From Arcobacter sp. (GTDB lineage Bacteria; Campylobacterota; Campylobacteria; Campylobacterales; Arcobacteraceae): DNA of 36,377 nucleotides. The stretch covers positions 1 to 36,377 of the forward strand of contig DQSS01000257.1 of NCBI GenBank assembly GCA_015663165.1. The letters run 5' to 3'. Made by a program: the position numbers and the translations under genes. Below the pieces are notes generated by a model, which saw nothing but the letters and a program-made list of their open reading frames with translations, ran no database searches and was not told the origin of the DNA. Positions 18,921-29,553 of the stretch are shown in pieces. Positions within the stretch are counted from its first letter, which is position 1. The number at the start of each line of letters is the position of its first letter.

Positions 18921-19472
18921 TTACGCTTTAGGATCTAATTCTACTTTTCCAAGTAGACCAGATTCTTTCATTTTATTATACGCTTCACCAGCTTCACCAA
19001 GTATAAGGCTATTTCCATCAACTTTAAATGGTGGAATTAACATTGGTAGTGGAGCAGGAAGTCTTGTATTTATACCAGATGTATCAAACTCAGCACCGTG
19101 ACAAGCACAAGCAAATTTATTTTTTGCTTTTTTATATGCTGGAATACAACCTAAGTGCGTACACAAACCAATACATACTAAAAATCTACTATCTCCAATG
19201 ATAACATCTCTTGATTTAGCGTTGTTAGATTCTTTTGCTACCATAGCAGCAGATTTTTTGATGATAAACACAGGTTTACCTCTCCATTTGTCAGTGTACA
19301 ACTTATCCTCTTCCATAACTGATACATCAACTACAGTTGAACCTGCAGCTTTAACACTTGGAAGTGGATCCCAAGCAGCTTTCATACCAGCTAATGCGTA
19401 AACACCACCAACGGCAGCACACGCACCAAATGCAATTCCCATTGCATCTCGTCTTTTCATTTCTTGAGACAT
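18921..19472 (-). CDS. petA: Ubiquinol-cytochrome c reductase Rieske iron-sulfur subunit
   Basis: ORF 183 aa; CTHLGCIP and CACHGAEFD Rieske motifs. Confidence 0.96.
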   Translation of the reverse strand: MSQEMKRRDAMGIAFGACAAVGGVYALAGMKAAWDPLPSVKAAGSTVVDVSVMEEDKLYTDKWRGKPVFIIKKSAAMVAKESNNAKSRDVIIGDSRFLVCIGLCTHLGCIPAYKKAKNKFACACHGAEFDTSGINTRLPAPLPMLIPPFKVDGNSLILGEAGEAYNKMKESGLLGKVELDPKA

Positions 19473-19504
19473 ACTTATTCCTTTTTTTCAAATTTTAACT
19501 TTAC

Positions 19505-19510
19505 ATTATA
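19505..19510 (-). promoter_or_regulatory. Candidate -10 box (TATAAT) for the petABC operon
   Basis: Minus-strand CAATATAATGTAAAG about 33 bp upstream of the petA start, in the gap after the antiporter gene. Confidence 0.5.
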
Positions 19511-19576
19511 TTGTTTTATTACTTAAAGAGATATAACTTATATTAATTTTAAGGTTAATTTATGTTTATGGTAACA

Positions 19577-21340
19577 CTATGCTTCTATTTGTATATTGTT
19601 TTTACTATTTTTTGCTTTGTCTAGGGCTTCATTTAGTTTTTCTAAAAGCGTTGTGTAGTTATCTTCATCTGAAATTTGGCTAATTCCTAAATGTAACTTA
19701 GTAGATGAATCAATTTTAGTATGAAAATTTTCATCTATTTTTTGTGCTAAAATTAATGCACCACTTAATGATGTGTTTGAAGTAAGTATGATTAGTTTGT
19801 TGTCATTTTTTATACCAAAATAATCATTTGTTCTAATCATATTTTTGATTATATTACCAAGTATTTTATATGTAAGTTTATCATAGTTTGAATTGTTTGT
19901 ATCTATAAGTATACATGAAAATTCTGTTTTATATCTGCGTGATCTTTGAATCTCTTTTTCCATTATATCTTCTATAAATGTTTGAGTATATGCACCAGTT
20001 GTAAAGTCTTTTTCTATTAAGTCAATTAGATTCTTTTTTGAAATTGTATTTGAAGAATGGCTATCTTGAAGTTCAATATCATTTTTATATTCTTTAGAAT
20101 AAACCTTTATATGTAGCATCAATAAAATTGTATAAATAAATGTTGATAATAAAACATTACCAATTATGATAGCTTCAAATACCTCTTTATATATAAAAGT
20201 TTGAGGTAAAGAATGAACCATAATAATAGCTAAAGCACCTTTTGTACCAGAAAGGCTAAGGGCAAATATCCATCTATTTGGAAGAGAAAGTTTTTTTATC
20301 ATTGTAAATACTGCAAAATATCTAATAATAGATGTGATTAAAAATACAATTAATATCTCTTGATAGTATGTAAAAAGTAACTCTATATCTATAATATTTG
20401 CAACTATCATAAATACAATAGCATTTGCAAATATTCCTATAAATTCTGATTCTTTTTTATATTCTCTAAAATTCTTTTTTGTAAGTGCAGGTACTTTTTT
20501 CAGTAAAGTAAGAAGCGGTGGTTCTGTTTTATTAAAATATGAGTTTATATTTTCTTCTTGATTTGTTGAAATATCTTTTGCAATTAGATATTTAAATGTT
20601 AAAACTGATGTAACTATAGAAAGTATTCCAGCAATATTAAAATGCTCAGCAGTCATAAATGATATTATAACAATAAGGTAAATAACTAAAAATTGATCAA
20701 ATGAATTTTTTAATATTTTTATGGTGTAGTATCCAATATATGCTATAAATATACCAATAAAAGTAGATAAGAATAGTACTTTTATTAAAGTAGTATTTAA
20801 ATCTAAGATATTAATTTCTCCACTTGAAATCATAGGTAATGCAACAAAATAGTAAATTATAAGGGCTGTTACATCATTAAATAATGATTCTGATTCTGCA
20901 TATATTTTTAGTTTTTCAGGTAATTTAAACTTTGACATGATACTTGCAACAGTAATTGCATCAGTTGCCATAAGCATAGAAAATAAAGCGATAAGCATAC
21001 CAATACTAAATGAATATTGAGGTAATAAATAAGGAGTAACAAATATAGCTATACTAATAGATACAATAACAGCTACAAAAGCTAAATAAATAATTTCTTT
21101 ATAGTGTTTTTTAAGTTCATTGCTAGATATATTTAAAATATCAGGTAATAAAATAACAGGAAGCATCAAATACAATATCTCATCAAAGTTATCATTTGAA
21201 ATACTTAATAGTTCAGGGTAAACATAAGATAAAACAAAAGAAAATACAATAAGAGTAAGAGTTGATGGAATTTTTGTAGCAGTCTCTACTATTCTTGATA
21301 GTATTATAAAGATAAGTAAAATTGTAAACAACAATAGCAC
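19577..21340 (-). CDS. CPA1-type cation:proton antiporter with C-terminal degenerate GGDEF-like domain
   Basis: ORF 587 aa. N-terminal about 400 aa polytopic with TDAITVASIMSK and ESLFNDVTALIIYYF (CPA1 ND motif). C-terminal FTTGAYTQTFIEDIMEKEIQRSRRYKTEFSCILIDTNN...IIKNMIRTNDYFGIKNDNKLIILTSNTSLSGALILAQKIDENF resembles GGDEF topology with the GGDEF signature lost. Confidence 0.85.
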   Translation of the reverse strand: MLLLFTILLIFIILSRIVETATKIPSTLTLIVFSFVLSYVYPELLSISNDNFDEILYLMLPVILLPDILNISSNELKKHYKEIIYLAFVAVIVSISIAIFVTPYLLPQYSFSIGMLIALFSMLMATDAITVASIMSKFKLPEKLKIYAESESLFNDVTALIIYYFVALPMISSGEINILDLNTTLIKVLFLSTFIGIFIAYIGYYTIKILKNSFDQFLVIYLIVIISFMTAEHFNIAGILSIVTSVLTFKYLIAKDISTNQEENINSYFNKTEPPLLTLLKKVPALTKKNFREYKKESEFIGIFANAIVFMIVANIIDIELLFTYYQEILIVFLITSIIRYFAVFTMIKKLSLPNRWIFALSLSGTKGALAIIMVHSLPQTFIYKEVFEAIIIGNVLLSTFIYTILLMLHIKVYSKEYKNDIELQDSHSSNTISKKNLIDLIEKDFTTGAYTQTFIEDIMEKEIQRSRRYKTEFSCILIDTNNSNYDKLTYKILGNIIKNMIRTNDYFGIKNDNKLIILTSNTSLSGALILAQKIDENFHTKIDSSTKLHLGISQISDEDNYTTLLEKLNEALDKAKNSKNNIQIEA

Positions 21341-21342
21341 GA

Positions 21343-22299
21343 TTAGTAGATTAAATCCTCTTTTAATAGTGCTTGTTTTATGTTATACATTTGTCTATGT
21401 TTATCGTTACACCACATAGGCGATAGCAAAGAATCATCACTTATACCTGCAGTAACTCTTGAAATAGATACATTATCTGGTAACATCTTTATAGATTTTA
21501 CTAAAGTATCAAGATATAGTTCTTCACTTATTGGAGTAAATTTACCATCTGTATAGTCTTTTGTTAATATTGTATTTTTTACAACATATAAAGGATGGAA
21601 TTTTATAGAATCTAAATTTAATTTTAAAGATTCTTCTACACTTTTTAGCATCATTTCTTGGTCTTCATCAGGTAAACCAAATATCATATGACCACAAACT
21701 AACAAATTTCTTTTTTTAGTTTTTTCAATCCACTCCACAATATTTGCAAAGTCATGACCACGATTTATTTTTTTTAAAGTACTATCATAAACAGTTTGAA
21801 TTCCATATTCAATCCAAATCTCTTTTGTTTGATTTAGTTCTTCTAAATAATCTAAAATTTCATCAGTAATACTATCAGTTCTTGTTCCAATACTAAGTCC
21901 TACAACATTATCAAAACTTAGTGCTTTTTCATATAAAGCTTTTAATGTTTCAATTGGAGCATAAGTATTTGTAAATGATTGAAAATATACTATAAACTTT
22001 TTTGCACCAAATTTATTTTGTAGTGTTTCTTTAGTATTTTCAAACTGTGTTTGAAGTTGTAATAGTTGATTTCCAAGCATTGGATTTTGCGGGTTTGATG
22101 GATGTAATTTAAAATCAGATTTTTTTTCTTTTTGTAAATTTGGAGCAAATGAGTCATTTTCACAAAATGTACAACCACCTTTTGCAACAGTACCATCTAT
22201 ATTTGGACAAGTAAAACCAGAAATACTAATAGGGATTTTATATACTTTTTCTCCATATTTCTTTTTCCAATATCTACCTATTGTATTTAATTCTTTCAA
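21343..22299 (-). CDS. Radical SAM protein, TIGR01212/YhcC family
   Basis: ORF 318 aa; IGRYWKKKYGEKVYKIPISISGFTCPNIDGTVAKGGCTFCENDSF; YFQSFTNTYAP; GTRTDSI; CGHMIFGLPDED. Confidence 0.9.
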   Translation of the reverse strand: MKELNTIGRYWKKKYGEKVYKIPISISGFTCPNIDGTVAKGGCTFCENDSFAPNLQKEKKSDFKLHPSNPQNPMLGNQLLQLQTQFENTKETLQNKFGAKKFIVYFQSFTNTYAPIETLKALYEKALSFDNVVGLSIGTRTDSITDEILDYLEELNQTKEIWIEYGIQTVYDSTLKKINRGHDFANIVEWIEKTKKRNLLVCGHMIFGLPDEDQEMMLKSVEESLKLNLDSIKFHPLYVVKNTILTKDYTDGKFTPISEELYLDTLVKSIKMLPDNVSISRVTAGISDDSLLSPMWCNDKHRQMYNIKQALLKEDLIY

Positions 22300-22309
22300 T
22301 TTTCTAACC

Positions 22310-23665
22310 TTATGTTACGAAGTAATCGCCATCAAAACTTACAAGTGAATATTTTGTTTCTCTACCTAATGCACCTTTTAAGTCATCAATAGATAAATAT
22401 TCTAAAGAATCAGCTTCAATATATTCTTGAACTTCTTCTTTAGTTTTCATTGCATTAATTAGTTCTTCTTTTGTTGGTGTATCAATACCATAAAAACAAG
22501 GATGTTTAATCATAGGAGAGGCAACTCTAAAGTGTACTTCTGCAGCACCTGCATTTTTAAGCATTCTTACTATTCTTTTACTTGTAGTTCCTCTTACAAC
22601 ACTATCATCAATAACAACTAATCTTTTACCTGCAATTAAAGATTTCATAGGAGAAAGTTTCATTTTTACTTTCATATTTCTCATTGCTTGTGTTGGTTCT
22701 ATAAATGTTCTACCAACATAATGATTTCTTATTATTCCAAGTTCAAAAGGAATTCCAGATTCTTTAGCATAACCTAATGCTGAAGGTACCCCACTATCAG
22801 GAACTGGTATTACCATATCAAATTGTTCTTTTGGATTTGTTTCATTTGAAGCAAGGACTTTACCCATAGCTTCTCTTGCAGCATATACATTTTTACCATC
22901 TATATCACTATCTGGTCTTGCAAAATAAATATATTCAAATGCACATGGTCTAAACTCTTTTGTATCATCTAACATAAGTGATTCTGGTTCTTCAAAATCT
23001 TTAGAAAATATTAACATCTCTCCAGGTTTTACATCTCTAATGAACTCTGCATCTACAAGGTCAAAACAACATGTTTCACTTGCTATTATCCAACCACCTG
23101 ACTTTAGCTTACCAAGACTAAGAGGTCTAATTCCATGAGGATCTCTTATTACAAATAATTTACTTCTACTTTGAATTATAAAGTTATATGCACCTTTTAG
23201 TTTTGGTAATGACTTTGTAATTCTATCTCTTAATTTGTCTGCACTTGACTTTGCAATAAGGTGAATTAAGTTTTCAGTATCCATACCTGTTTGAAAGATT
23301 GAACCTTCATCAATAAGTCTATTTCTTACTTCATCTTTATTTGTTAAGTTACCATTATGAACTATAGATATTTCACCTAGTTTATATTTTGCTTGAATAG
23401 GTTGTGCATCAAAAACTGAGTCACTTCCTGCTGTTGAGTATCTATTATGACCAATAGCCATATTTCCTTTTAATACTTTAAAAGCTGCTTCATCAAAAAC
23501 ATCTCTAACAAAACCTCTATTCTTAACAGTAACTATTTTTTTACTATCATTACCACCAGCACTGATTCCAGTTGCTTCGTGACCTCTATGTTGCATTGCA
23601 AATAATGCAGCTGATGCTAACTTTGCAGCATCTTCGTTTCCATATATTCCTACTATTGCACACAT
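22310..23665 (-). CDS. purF: Amidophosphoribosyltransferase
   Basis: ORF 451 aa; MCAIVGIYG (Cys nucleophile), HNRYSTAGS, PVPDSGVPSALGYA, VVIDDSVVRGTTSKRIV. Confidence 0.97.
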   Translation of the reverse strand: MCAIVGIYGNEDAAKLASAALFAMQHRGHEATGISAGGNDSKKIVTVKNRGFVRDVFDEAAFKVLKGNMAIGHNRYSTAGSDSVFDAQPIQAKYKLGEISIVHNGNLTNKDEVRNRLIDEGSIFQTGMDTENLIHLIAKSSADKLRDRITKSLPKLKGAYNFIIQSRSKLFVIRDPHGIRPLSLGKLKSGGWIIASETCCFDLVDAEFIRDVKPGEMLIFSKDFEEPESLMLDDTKEFRPCAFEYIYFARPDSDIDGKNVYAAREAMGKVLASNETNPKEQFDMVIPVPDSGVPSALGYAKESGIPFELGIIRNHYVGRTFIEPTQAMRNMKVKMKLSPMKSLIAGKRLVVIDDSVVRGTTSKRIVRMLKNAGAAEVHFRVASPMIKHPCFYGIDTPTKEELINAMKTKEEVQEYIEADSLEYLSIDDLKGALGRETKYSLVSFDGDYFVT

Positions 23666-23666
23666 A

Positions 23667-24440
23667 TTATAATCCTAAACAATCATTGATACTATAAAGA
23701 TCAGGTTTTTGGTTTACTAACCAAACAGCAGCTTTTATAGCACCTTTTGAAAATGTATTTCTTGAAGTTGCTGTATGGTTAAGTTCTATAAACTCACCAT
23801 CATTATAGAATCCAGCAGTATGTCTCCCAACAATATCTCCACCTCTTAAACTCATAACAGCAATTTCATCTTTAGTTCTCGCCCCAATGATTCCATCTCT
23901 TCCTGAAACTCTAACTTTATCAAGGTCAAGGTCTCTAGCATCAGCAGCATGTTCAGCTAATGTAAGAGCTGTACCACTTGGAGAGTCTACTTTATGCCTA
24001 TGGTGTTGCTCAACAATTTCACAATCGAAATCAGCTAAAGCTTTTGAAGCAAGGTGTACAAGCTTATTTAACACAGCAACCCCTAAACTCATATTTGTAG
24101 CATAAAGAATAGGAGCTACCTTTGAAGCTTCTATAAGTAAGTTTTTTTGATGTTCAGAAAAACCAGTTGTAGCAATCACAAGTGGTGTTGCTGAATTTTC
24201 TTTTATGATAGTTGTTAATAATTCTTCAGTTGCAACAGGTGCAGAAAAATCAATAATAACATCAGATGAATCAATCATTGTCTTCATATCATTTGTAACA
24301 ATCGCATCTTTTGGTAGAGTTTTTGTTAGTTCATCAAAAACATGAACAGCACCAACACAAGCAAATTCGTTATTTTCTAAATCATCAATAAGTAAAGATC
24401 CAACTCTACCTGTACTTCCTAAAATTCCAACTTTTAACAT
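23667..24440 (-). CDS. dapB: 4-hydroxy-tetrahydrodipicolinate reductase
   Basis: ORF 257 aa; GSTGRVG, DFSAPVAT, EIVEQHHRHKVDSPSGTALTLAE. Confidence 0.96.
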   Translation of the reverse strand: MLKVGILGSTGRVGSLLIDDLENNEFACVGAVHVFDELTKTLPKDAIVTNDMKTMIDSSDVIIDFSAPVATEELLTTIIKENSATPLVIATTGFSEHQKNLLIEASKVAPILYATNMSLGVAVLNKLVHLASKALADFDCEIVEQHHRHKVDSPSGTALTLAEHAADARDLDLDKVRVSGRDGIIGARTKDEIAVMSLRGGDIVGRHTAGFYNDGEFIELNHTATSRNTFSKGAIKAAVWLVNQKPDLYSINDCLGL

Positions 24441-24458
24441 TCTATTCCTTCTTTTTTA

Positions 24459-25388
24459 CTATTGTAAATATGCAATTGCACTAATTCCAGCCATCGCACC
24501 ATCACCTGCTGCACAAACTACTTGCTTTGGAGCATCTATTCTTATATCACCTGCTGCAAATAATCCAGACAGTGAAGTTCTCATTTTTAAATCAACTATA
24601 ACTTCTCCTGATTCATTTGTATCACATATAAAAGAACCATCTTCATTTTGTAAAGTTTGATTTAATACATCTCTTCCTACAAATATAAATGCACCTAAAA
24701 CATCAAGTGTTTTTGTTTCATTTGTATCTTTAGATTTTACTATTATACCAGTAACTCCACTTGCATCACCAATTATCTCTTCAGTTGTATGGTTAAGTAT
24801 TTGTATGATATTTTTATGTTTGTTTAGTTTTTCAACTTCATGTGGAGAAGCTCTAAATTTATCTCTTCTATGCACAATATAAACTGTTTTACAAATATTT
24901 GCTAAAAATATTGCTTCTTCAACAGCAGTATCACCACCACCTATAACTGCAACATCTTTACCTTTGTAGAAAAAACCATCACATGTAGCACAAGTACTAA
25001 CACCTCTACCAAAAAAATCAGATTCACCTTTTATGTTAGATGATTTAGGAACACTTCCTGTAGCTATTAGAACGCACTTAGATTCTACAGTTTCACCATT
25101 TACAAGTGTAATATTGAAAATATCGTTATTTTTAGATATTTTTGTTATTTCATTCATATTATGTTTTAAACCAAATCTTTGACATTGTTCAGGCCATTTT
25201 TCCATTAGGTCTAATCCTGTAACTACTTCAAGTTGTCCTGGATAATTTTCTATTTCACTACTTTGAGTTATTTGACCACCAGGTAGTCCTTTTTCAAACA
25301 TAGTAACATTTGCTAATCCACCTCTTGTAGCATATAGTCCAGCTGTAAGTCCAGCAGGTCCTCCTCCAATGATTGCAAAATCTAACAT
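24459..25388 (-). CDS. trxB: Thioredoxin-disulfide reductase
   Basis: ORF 309 aa; [49 protein letters not shown]. Confidence 0.95.
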   Translation of the reverse strand: MLDFAIIGGGPAGLTAGLYATRGGLANVTMFEKGLPGGQITQSSEIENYPGQLEVVTGLDLMEKWPEQCQRFGLKHNMNEITKISKNNDIFNITLVNGETVESKCVLIATGSVPKSSNIKGESDFFGRGVSTCATCDGFFYKGKDVAVIGGGDTAVEEAIFLANICKTVYIVHRRDKFRASPHEVEKLNKHKNIIQILNHTTEEIIGDASGVTGIIVKSKDTNETKTLDVLGAFIFVGRDVLNQTLQNEDGSFICDTNESGEVIVDLKMRTSLSGLFAAGDIRIDAPKQVVCAAGDGAMAGISAIAYLQ

Positions 25389-25447
25389 TTTTAGTCCTTA
25401 TTTATATTCATAAAAAAATATTTTGTATTGAAATTTTTTCATATAAA

Positions 25448-25483
25448 CATAAAAAGGCTAGGCATAAATATACCTAACCTTTA
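25448..25483 (-). terminator. Probable terminator after trxA
   Basis: Minus strand AAAGGTTAGGTatatttatGCCTAGCCTTTTTATG: near-perfect stem with one mismatch followed by a T-run, between trxA and trxB. Confidence 0.65.
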
Positions 25484-25503
25484 AATTGTTGTTAAATAAA
25501 CTC

Positions 25504-25821
25504 TTATAATAAAGCGTTTAATTTATCAGCAAATGCTTGCTTAGAAGAAGCACCAACCATAGTTTCAACAACTTCACCATCTTTCATTAAAAGAATAGTT
25601 GGTATTGATCTTACACCAAATTTAGTTGAAAGTTCTGCTTGCTCATCTGTGTTTACTTTACAGATTGCTGCTTTACCATCAAAGTCTTCAGCTAATTCTT
25701 CAATTACTGGAGCAATCATTCTACAAGGACCACACCAAGGAGCCCAGAAATCTACCAGTGCGATACCTTTGCTTACTGTTGCTTCAAAATTTTCTTCTGT
25801 TAATTCTATATATTTTCCCAT
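25504..25821 (-). CDS. trxA: Thioredoxin
   Basis: ORF 105 aa; VDFWAPWCGPCRMIAPVIEELA; SIPTILLMKDGEVV. Confidence 0.96.
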   Translation of the reverse strand: MGKYIELTEENFEATVSKGIALVDFWAPWCGPCRMIAPVIEELAEDFDGKAAICKVNTDEQAELSTKFGVRSIPTILLMKDGEVVETMVGASSKQAFADKLNALL

Positions 25822-25975
25822 TTTCTTTCCTTAATTTATATTTTAAAGATTATATGAAACTTTGACTTTAATGAAGCTTGAATGATAAAATTAAACTCAA
25901 TAAATTATACACAAACAATTTATCAGTATTTTTTAGCTAAAATCACGATATAAATTAAAAAATGGACAATATAAA

Positions 25976-28531
25976 ATGAATATCAGAAAAGAATTTTTAG
26001 ATTTTTTTGCTTCAAAAGAACACAATATAATCAAAAGTGCACCGCTAGTGCCAAGTGATGCTACACTACTATTTGTAAATGCAGGTATGGTTCAGTTTAA
26101 AGATATTTTTATAGGTGCAGTACCAGTTCCTTCAACTCCAAGAGCCACATCATGTCAGCTTTGTATAAGAGCTGGTGGAAAACATAATGACTTAGAAAAT
26201 GTAGGATATACAGCTAGACATCATACTTTATTTGAGATGCTTGGTAACTTTTCTTTTGGAGATTATTTTAAAGAAGAAGCTATTTCTAATGCTTGGGAAT
26301 TTATAACTAAAAACTTAGATTTACCTATAGATAAACTTTGGGTAACTGTACATGATAATGATGATGAAGCATACGACTTATGGAAAAAGCACATAAGTGA
26401 AGATAGAATCATGAGATTTGGAGATAAAGATAACTTCTGGTCTATGGGAGATACTGGTGCATGTGGACCTTGTAGTGAAATATTTTATGATCAAGGGGCT
26501 GAAAATTTTAATGGGTCTGAAGATAAAATGGGTGGAGAAGGTGATAGATTTTTAGAGATATGGAATCTTGTATTTATGCAGTATGACAGACAAAAAGATG
26601 GAACATTAGAGCCTTTACCAAAACCTTCAATTGATACAGGTATGGGACTTGAAAGAGTTGTTGCTATAAAAGAGGGTGTACTAAATAACTTTGATTCTTC
26701 ACAGTTTAAGCCATTGATTGAAAAAATAGAATCAATAAGCGAATCTAAAATAACAAAAGAAAATGTTGGAAGTTTTAGGGTAATAGCAGACCATGTAAGA
26801 ACTGTAGCATTTATGTTAAGCCAAGGAATACTATTTGATAAAGTAGGGCGTGGTTATGTTGCTAGAAGAATTTTAAGAAGAGCTGTTAGACATGGATATT
26901 TGCTAGGATTTAGAAAAGCATTTATGGGTCAAATTATAGAGCAACTTATATCTATGATGGGTGAAACTTATTCTGATTTAGTAGAAAAACATGACTTTAT
27001 ACAAGAGCAAGTAAAACTTGAAGAAGATAGATTCTTTAAAACTATTGCAAGTGGTATGCAACTATTCAATGAAGAGTTAAAAAATACTAAAGATGTATTC
27101 TCTGGACAAACGGCATTCTTATTATATGATACTCATGGTTTCCCTTTAGATTTAACAGAAGATATGTTAAGAGAAAAGAATATGACAGTTGATAATGATA
27201 TGTTTGATACTTGTATGGCAGAACAAAAAGCAAAAGCAAAATCAGCATGGAAAGGTAGTGGGGATGAAGCAAGCAATGGCGACTTTAAAAAACTACTTGA
27301 TACAGTTGGAGTAAATGAATTTATAGGATATGAAAATGTACAATCAAAAAGTAAAATTGTAGCAATACTAGATGAGAATTTTAAAGAGATAAATATCTTA
27401 AATACAAACCAAAGTGGTTGGGTAATGTTAGATAAAACTCCATTTTATGCAACTTCAGGTGGACAAAATGGTGATATAGGTGCATTAGAAGATGCTGAGC
27501 ATATAGCAACAATAAGTGAAACTAAAAAATTCTTTGGAATGAATATGTCAAAAGTAGAAGTTGCAAACTCTACATTGAGTGTTGGAGAAGTTGTAGATGC
27601 TGTGGTTGTATCAAGAGATGAAGTTTCAAAACATCATAGTGCTACTCATTTATTACAAAGTGCATTAAAAATTGTTTTAGGAGATACTGTTTCTCAAGCT
27701 GGTTCTTTAAATGATGATAAAAGATTAAGATTTGACTTTACATATCCGAAGGCACTTACTAAAGAACAACTTATAGAAGTACAAGATTTAGTAAACTCTT
27801 CAATTGCACATAATATAGTAGGGACTACTGAAGAACTAAATATTGAAGATGCTAAGAAAAAAGGTGCTATTGCTATGTTTGGTGAAAAATATGGTGATAC
27901 AGTTAGAGTTGTAGAGTTTGGAGATATGAGTGTTGAGTTCTGTGGGGGAACACATGTAAAAAATACAGGACATATTGGTAGCTTTTATATTACTAAAGAA
28001 AGTGGTGTTAGTGCAGGAGTTAGAAGAATTGAAGCAGTATGTGGACTTTCTGCAATCAATCATGCATCTAATGCTTTAGATAAATTAAGTAAAATAGAAC
28101 TTGAAGTAAAAAATAAAGATATTGTTCAAGGTATAAATAAACTAAAAGAACAAATAAAATCATTAAAAGTAGAACTAAATGAAGCACATTCAAATGTATC
28201 AACTCCACTAGAAGAACTAGAAATAAATGGTACAAAAGTAATAGTTGATATAGTTACAAATGGTGATATTAAAAAACTAGTAGATGATATGAAAAATGCA
28301 AATGAAAGTGTTGCTATACTTTTACTTCAAGCAAAAGGCGATAAAGTTATGCTTGTAAGTGGAGTGAAAAATGCATCTATTAAAGCTGGTGATTGGATAA
28401 AAGCTGTTGCTCCAATTGTTGGTGGTGGAGGTGGTGGTAGACCAGACTTTGCACAAGCAGGTGGAAAAGATGCTTCTAAGATAAATGAAGCAAAAGAAGT
28501 TGCTTTAAATTTTGCAAAAGAAAGTATATAA
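25976..28531 (+). CDS. alaS: Alanine--tRNA ligase
   Basis: ORF 851 aa; [23 protein letters not shown], class II motifs, [26 protein letters not shown]-terminal [17 protein letters not shown]. Confidence 0.98.
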   Translation: MNIRKEFLDFFASKEHNIIKSAPLVPSDATLLFVNAGMVQFKDIFIGAVPVPSTPRATSCQLCIRAGGKHNDLENVGYTARHHTLFEMLGNFSFGDYFKEEAISNAWEFITKNLDLPIDKLWVTVHDNDDEAYDLWKKHISEDRIMRFGDKDNFWSMGDTGACGPCSEIFYDQGAENFNGSEDKMGGEGDRFLEIWNLVFMQYDRQKDGTLEPLPKPSIDTGMGLERVVAIKEGVLNNFDSSQFKPLIEKIESISESKITKENVGSFRVIADHVRTVAFMLSQGILFDKVGRGYVARRILRRAVRHGYLLGFRKAFMGQIIEQLISMMGETYSDLVEKHDFIQEQVKLEEDRFFKTIASGMQLFNEELKNTKDVFSGQTAFLLYDTHGFPLDLTEDMLREKNMTVDNDMFDTCMAEQKAKAKSAWKGSGDEASNGDFKKLLDTVGVNEFIGYENVQSKSKIVAILDENFKEINILNTNQSGWVMLDKTPFYATSGGQNGDIGALEDAEHIATISETKKFFGMNMSKVEVANSTLSVGEVVDAVVVSRDEVSKHHSATHLLQSALKIVLGDTVSQAGSLNDDKRLRFDFTYPKALTKEQLIEVQDLVNSSIAHNIVGTTEELNIEDAKKKGAIAMFGEKYGDTVRVVEFGDMSVEFCGGTHVKNTGHIGSFYITKESGVSAGVRRIEAVCGLSAINHASNALDKLSKIELEVKNKDIVQGINKLKEQIKSLKVELNEAHSNVSTPLEELEINGTKVIVDIVTNGDIKKLVDDMKNANESVAILLLQAKGDKVMLVSGVKNASIKAGDWIKAVAPIVGGGGGGRPDFAQAGGKDASKINEAKEVALNFAKESI

Positions 28532-28535
28532 GTAG

Positions 28536-29504
28536 ATGATAAAAGGTCTTGCCTTATCAAGTGCATTAGCACTTGTAGCTTATTTTCTATCTTTTTATAT
28601 AAGTATAGGTGCTGTTGCTATTGCAATTATACTTGGAATATTATATTCAAATATCGTAAAAATTTCTTCAGCTTATAATAGTGGAATCACATATTCTGAA
28701 AAATCTATTTTAGCATTTGCTATTATGCTTCTTGGAATCAATCTTGACTTCTCAATTTTAGCTTCTTTAGGTATTAGTACAATGTTACTTATTGTTTTAG
28801 GTATGGCTGTTACAATTTTCTCTACACTTTTTATATCAAAAATATTTAATATAGATAAAAAATTTGCACTTATGCTTGGTATTGGAAATGGTGTATGTGG
28901 AGCAAGTGCAATTGGAGCAACTAAAGGTATTGTACAAGCAAAAGAAGATGAGGTTGGAATATCTATTGCAGTTGTAAACTTCTTGGGAACTATTGGAATA
29001 TTTTTAGTTCCATTTGTCGCATTTGTCTTAGGTTTTGATGATACAAAAGCAGGAATACTTGTAGGAAATACTTTACAAGCAGTTGGTCAAGCAGTTGCAG
29101 GTGGATTTGCTATTAGTGATACTTCAGGAGAAGTTGCAACTGTAGTAAAAATGGGAAGAGTTCTTATGCTTACTCCTTTGATTGTTATTTTGCTATGGAT
29201 ATATGCAACACCTAAAGAAAATGAAAGAAAAGATACAAAAAGTATATTAAAGAATATACCTTTATTTATAATTGGTTTTATTTTTCTATCAATTATAGCA
29301 ACTTTACAAATTCTACCAGAGTTTATTGTAAATATTATTTCTATGATTAGTAAATACACTCTTATAATAGCAATGGCTGCTATAGGTCTAAAAATAAGCT
29401 TTTCAAGTATAAAAGAAAATGGACAAAAAGCACTTATAATAGGATGCATCATTTTTGTAATACAAATAGCCTTTACAAGCGCTTTCCTTTTACTATTCCC
29501 TTAA
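28536..29504 (+). CDS. YeiH/UPF0324 family putative sulfate exporter
   Basis: ORF 322 aa; polytopic; EKSILAFAIMLLGINLDFSILASLG, LGIGNGVCGASAIGA, GNTLQAVGQAVAGG. Confidence 0.88.
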   Translation: MIKGLALSSALALVAYFLSFYISIGAVAIAIILGILYSNIVKISSAYNSGITYSEKSILAFAIMLLGINLDFSILASLGISTMLLIVLGMAVTIFSTLFISKIFNIDKKFALMLGIGNGVCGASAIGATKGIVQAKEDEVGISIAVVNFLGTIGIFLVPFVAFVLGFDDTKAGILVGNTLQAVGQAVAGGFAISDTSGEVATVVKMGRVLMLTPLIVILLWIYATPKENERKDTKSILKNIPLFIIGFIFLSIIATLQILPEFIVNIISMISKYTLIIAMAAIGLKISFSSIKENGQKALIIGCIIFVIQIAFTSAFLLLFP

Positions 29505-29553
29505 GAATCTTTTAGTATCATCCCAAGTTATTTTAATTAAAAAGGATTCTTAT

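Noticed and set aside
21990-22196. Minus-strand ORF of 68 aa in another frame of the radical SAM gene
   Set aside because: Same-strand alternative frame within a confident CDS; Lys/Leu-rich low complexity.
28421-28446. GGTGGTGGAGGTGGTGG repeat considered as a phase-variable tract
   Set aside because: Encodes the conserved Gly-rich [15 protein letters not shown] segment of AlaS; not a mononucleotide tract and not near a contingency gene.
28327-28572. Minus-strand ORF of 81 aa over the alaS/yeiH junction
   Set aside because: Pro-run is simply the antisense of the AlaS GGGGGG motif; no independent support.
29087-29452. Minus-strand ORF of 121 aa inside the YeiH-like gene
   Set aside because: Shadow ORF antisense to a polytopic membrane protein gene.
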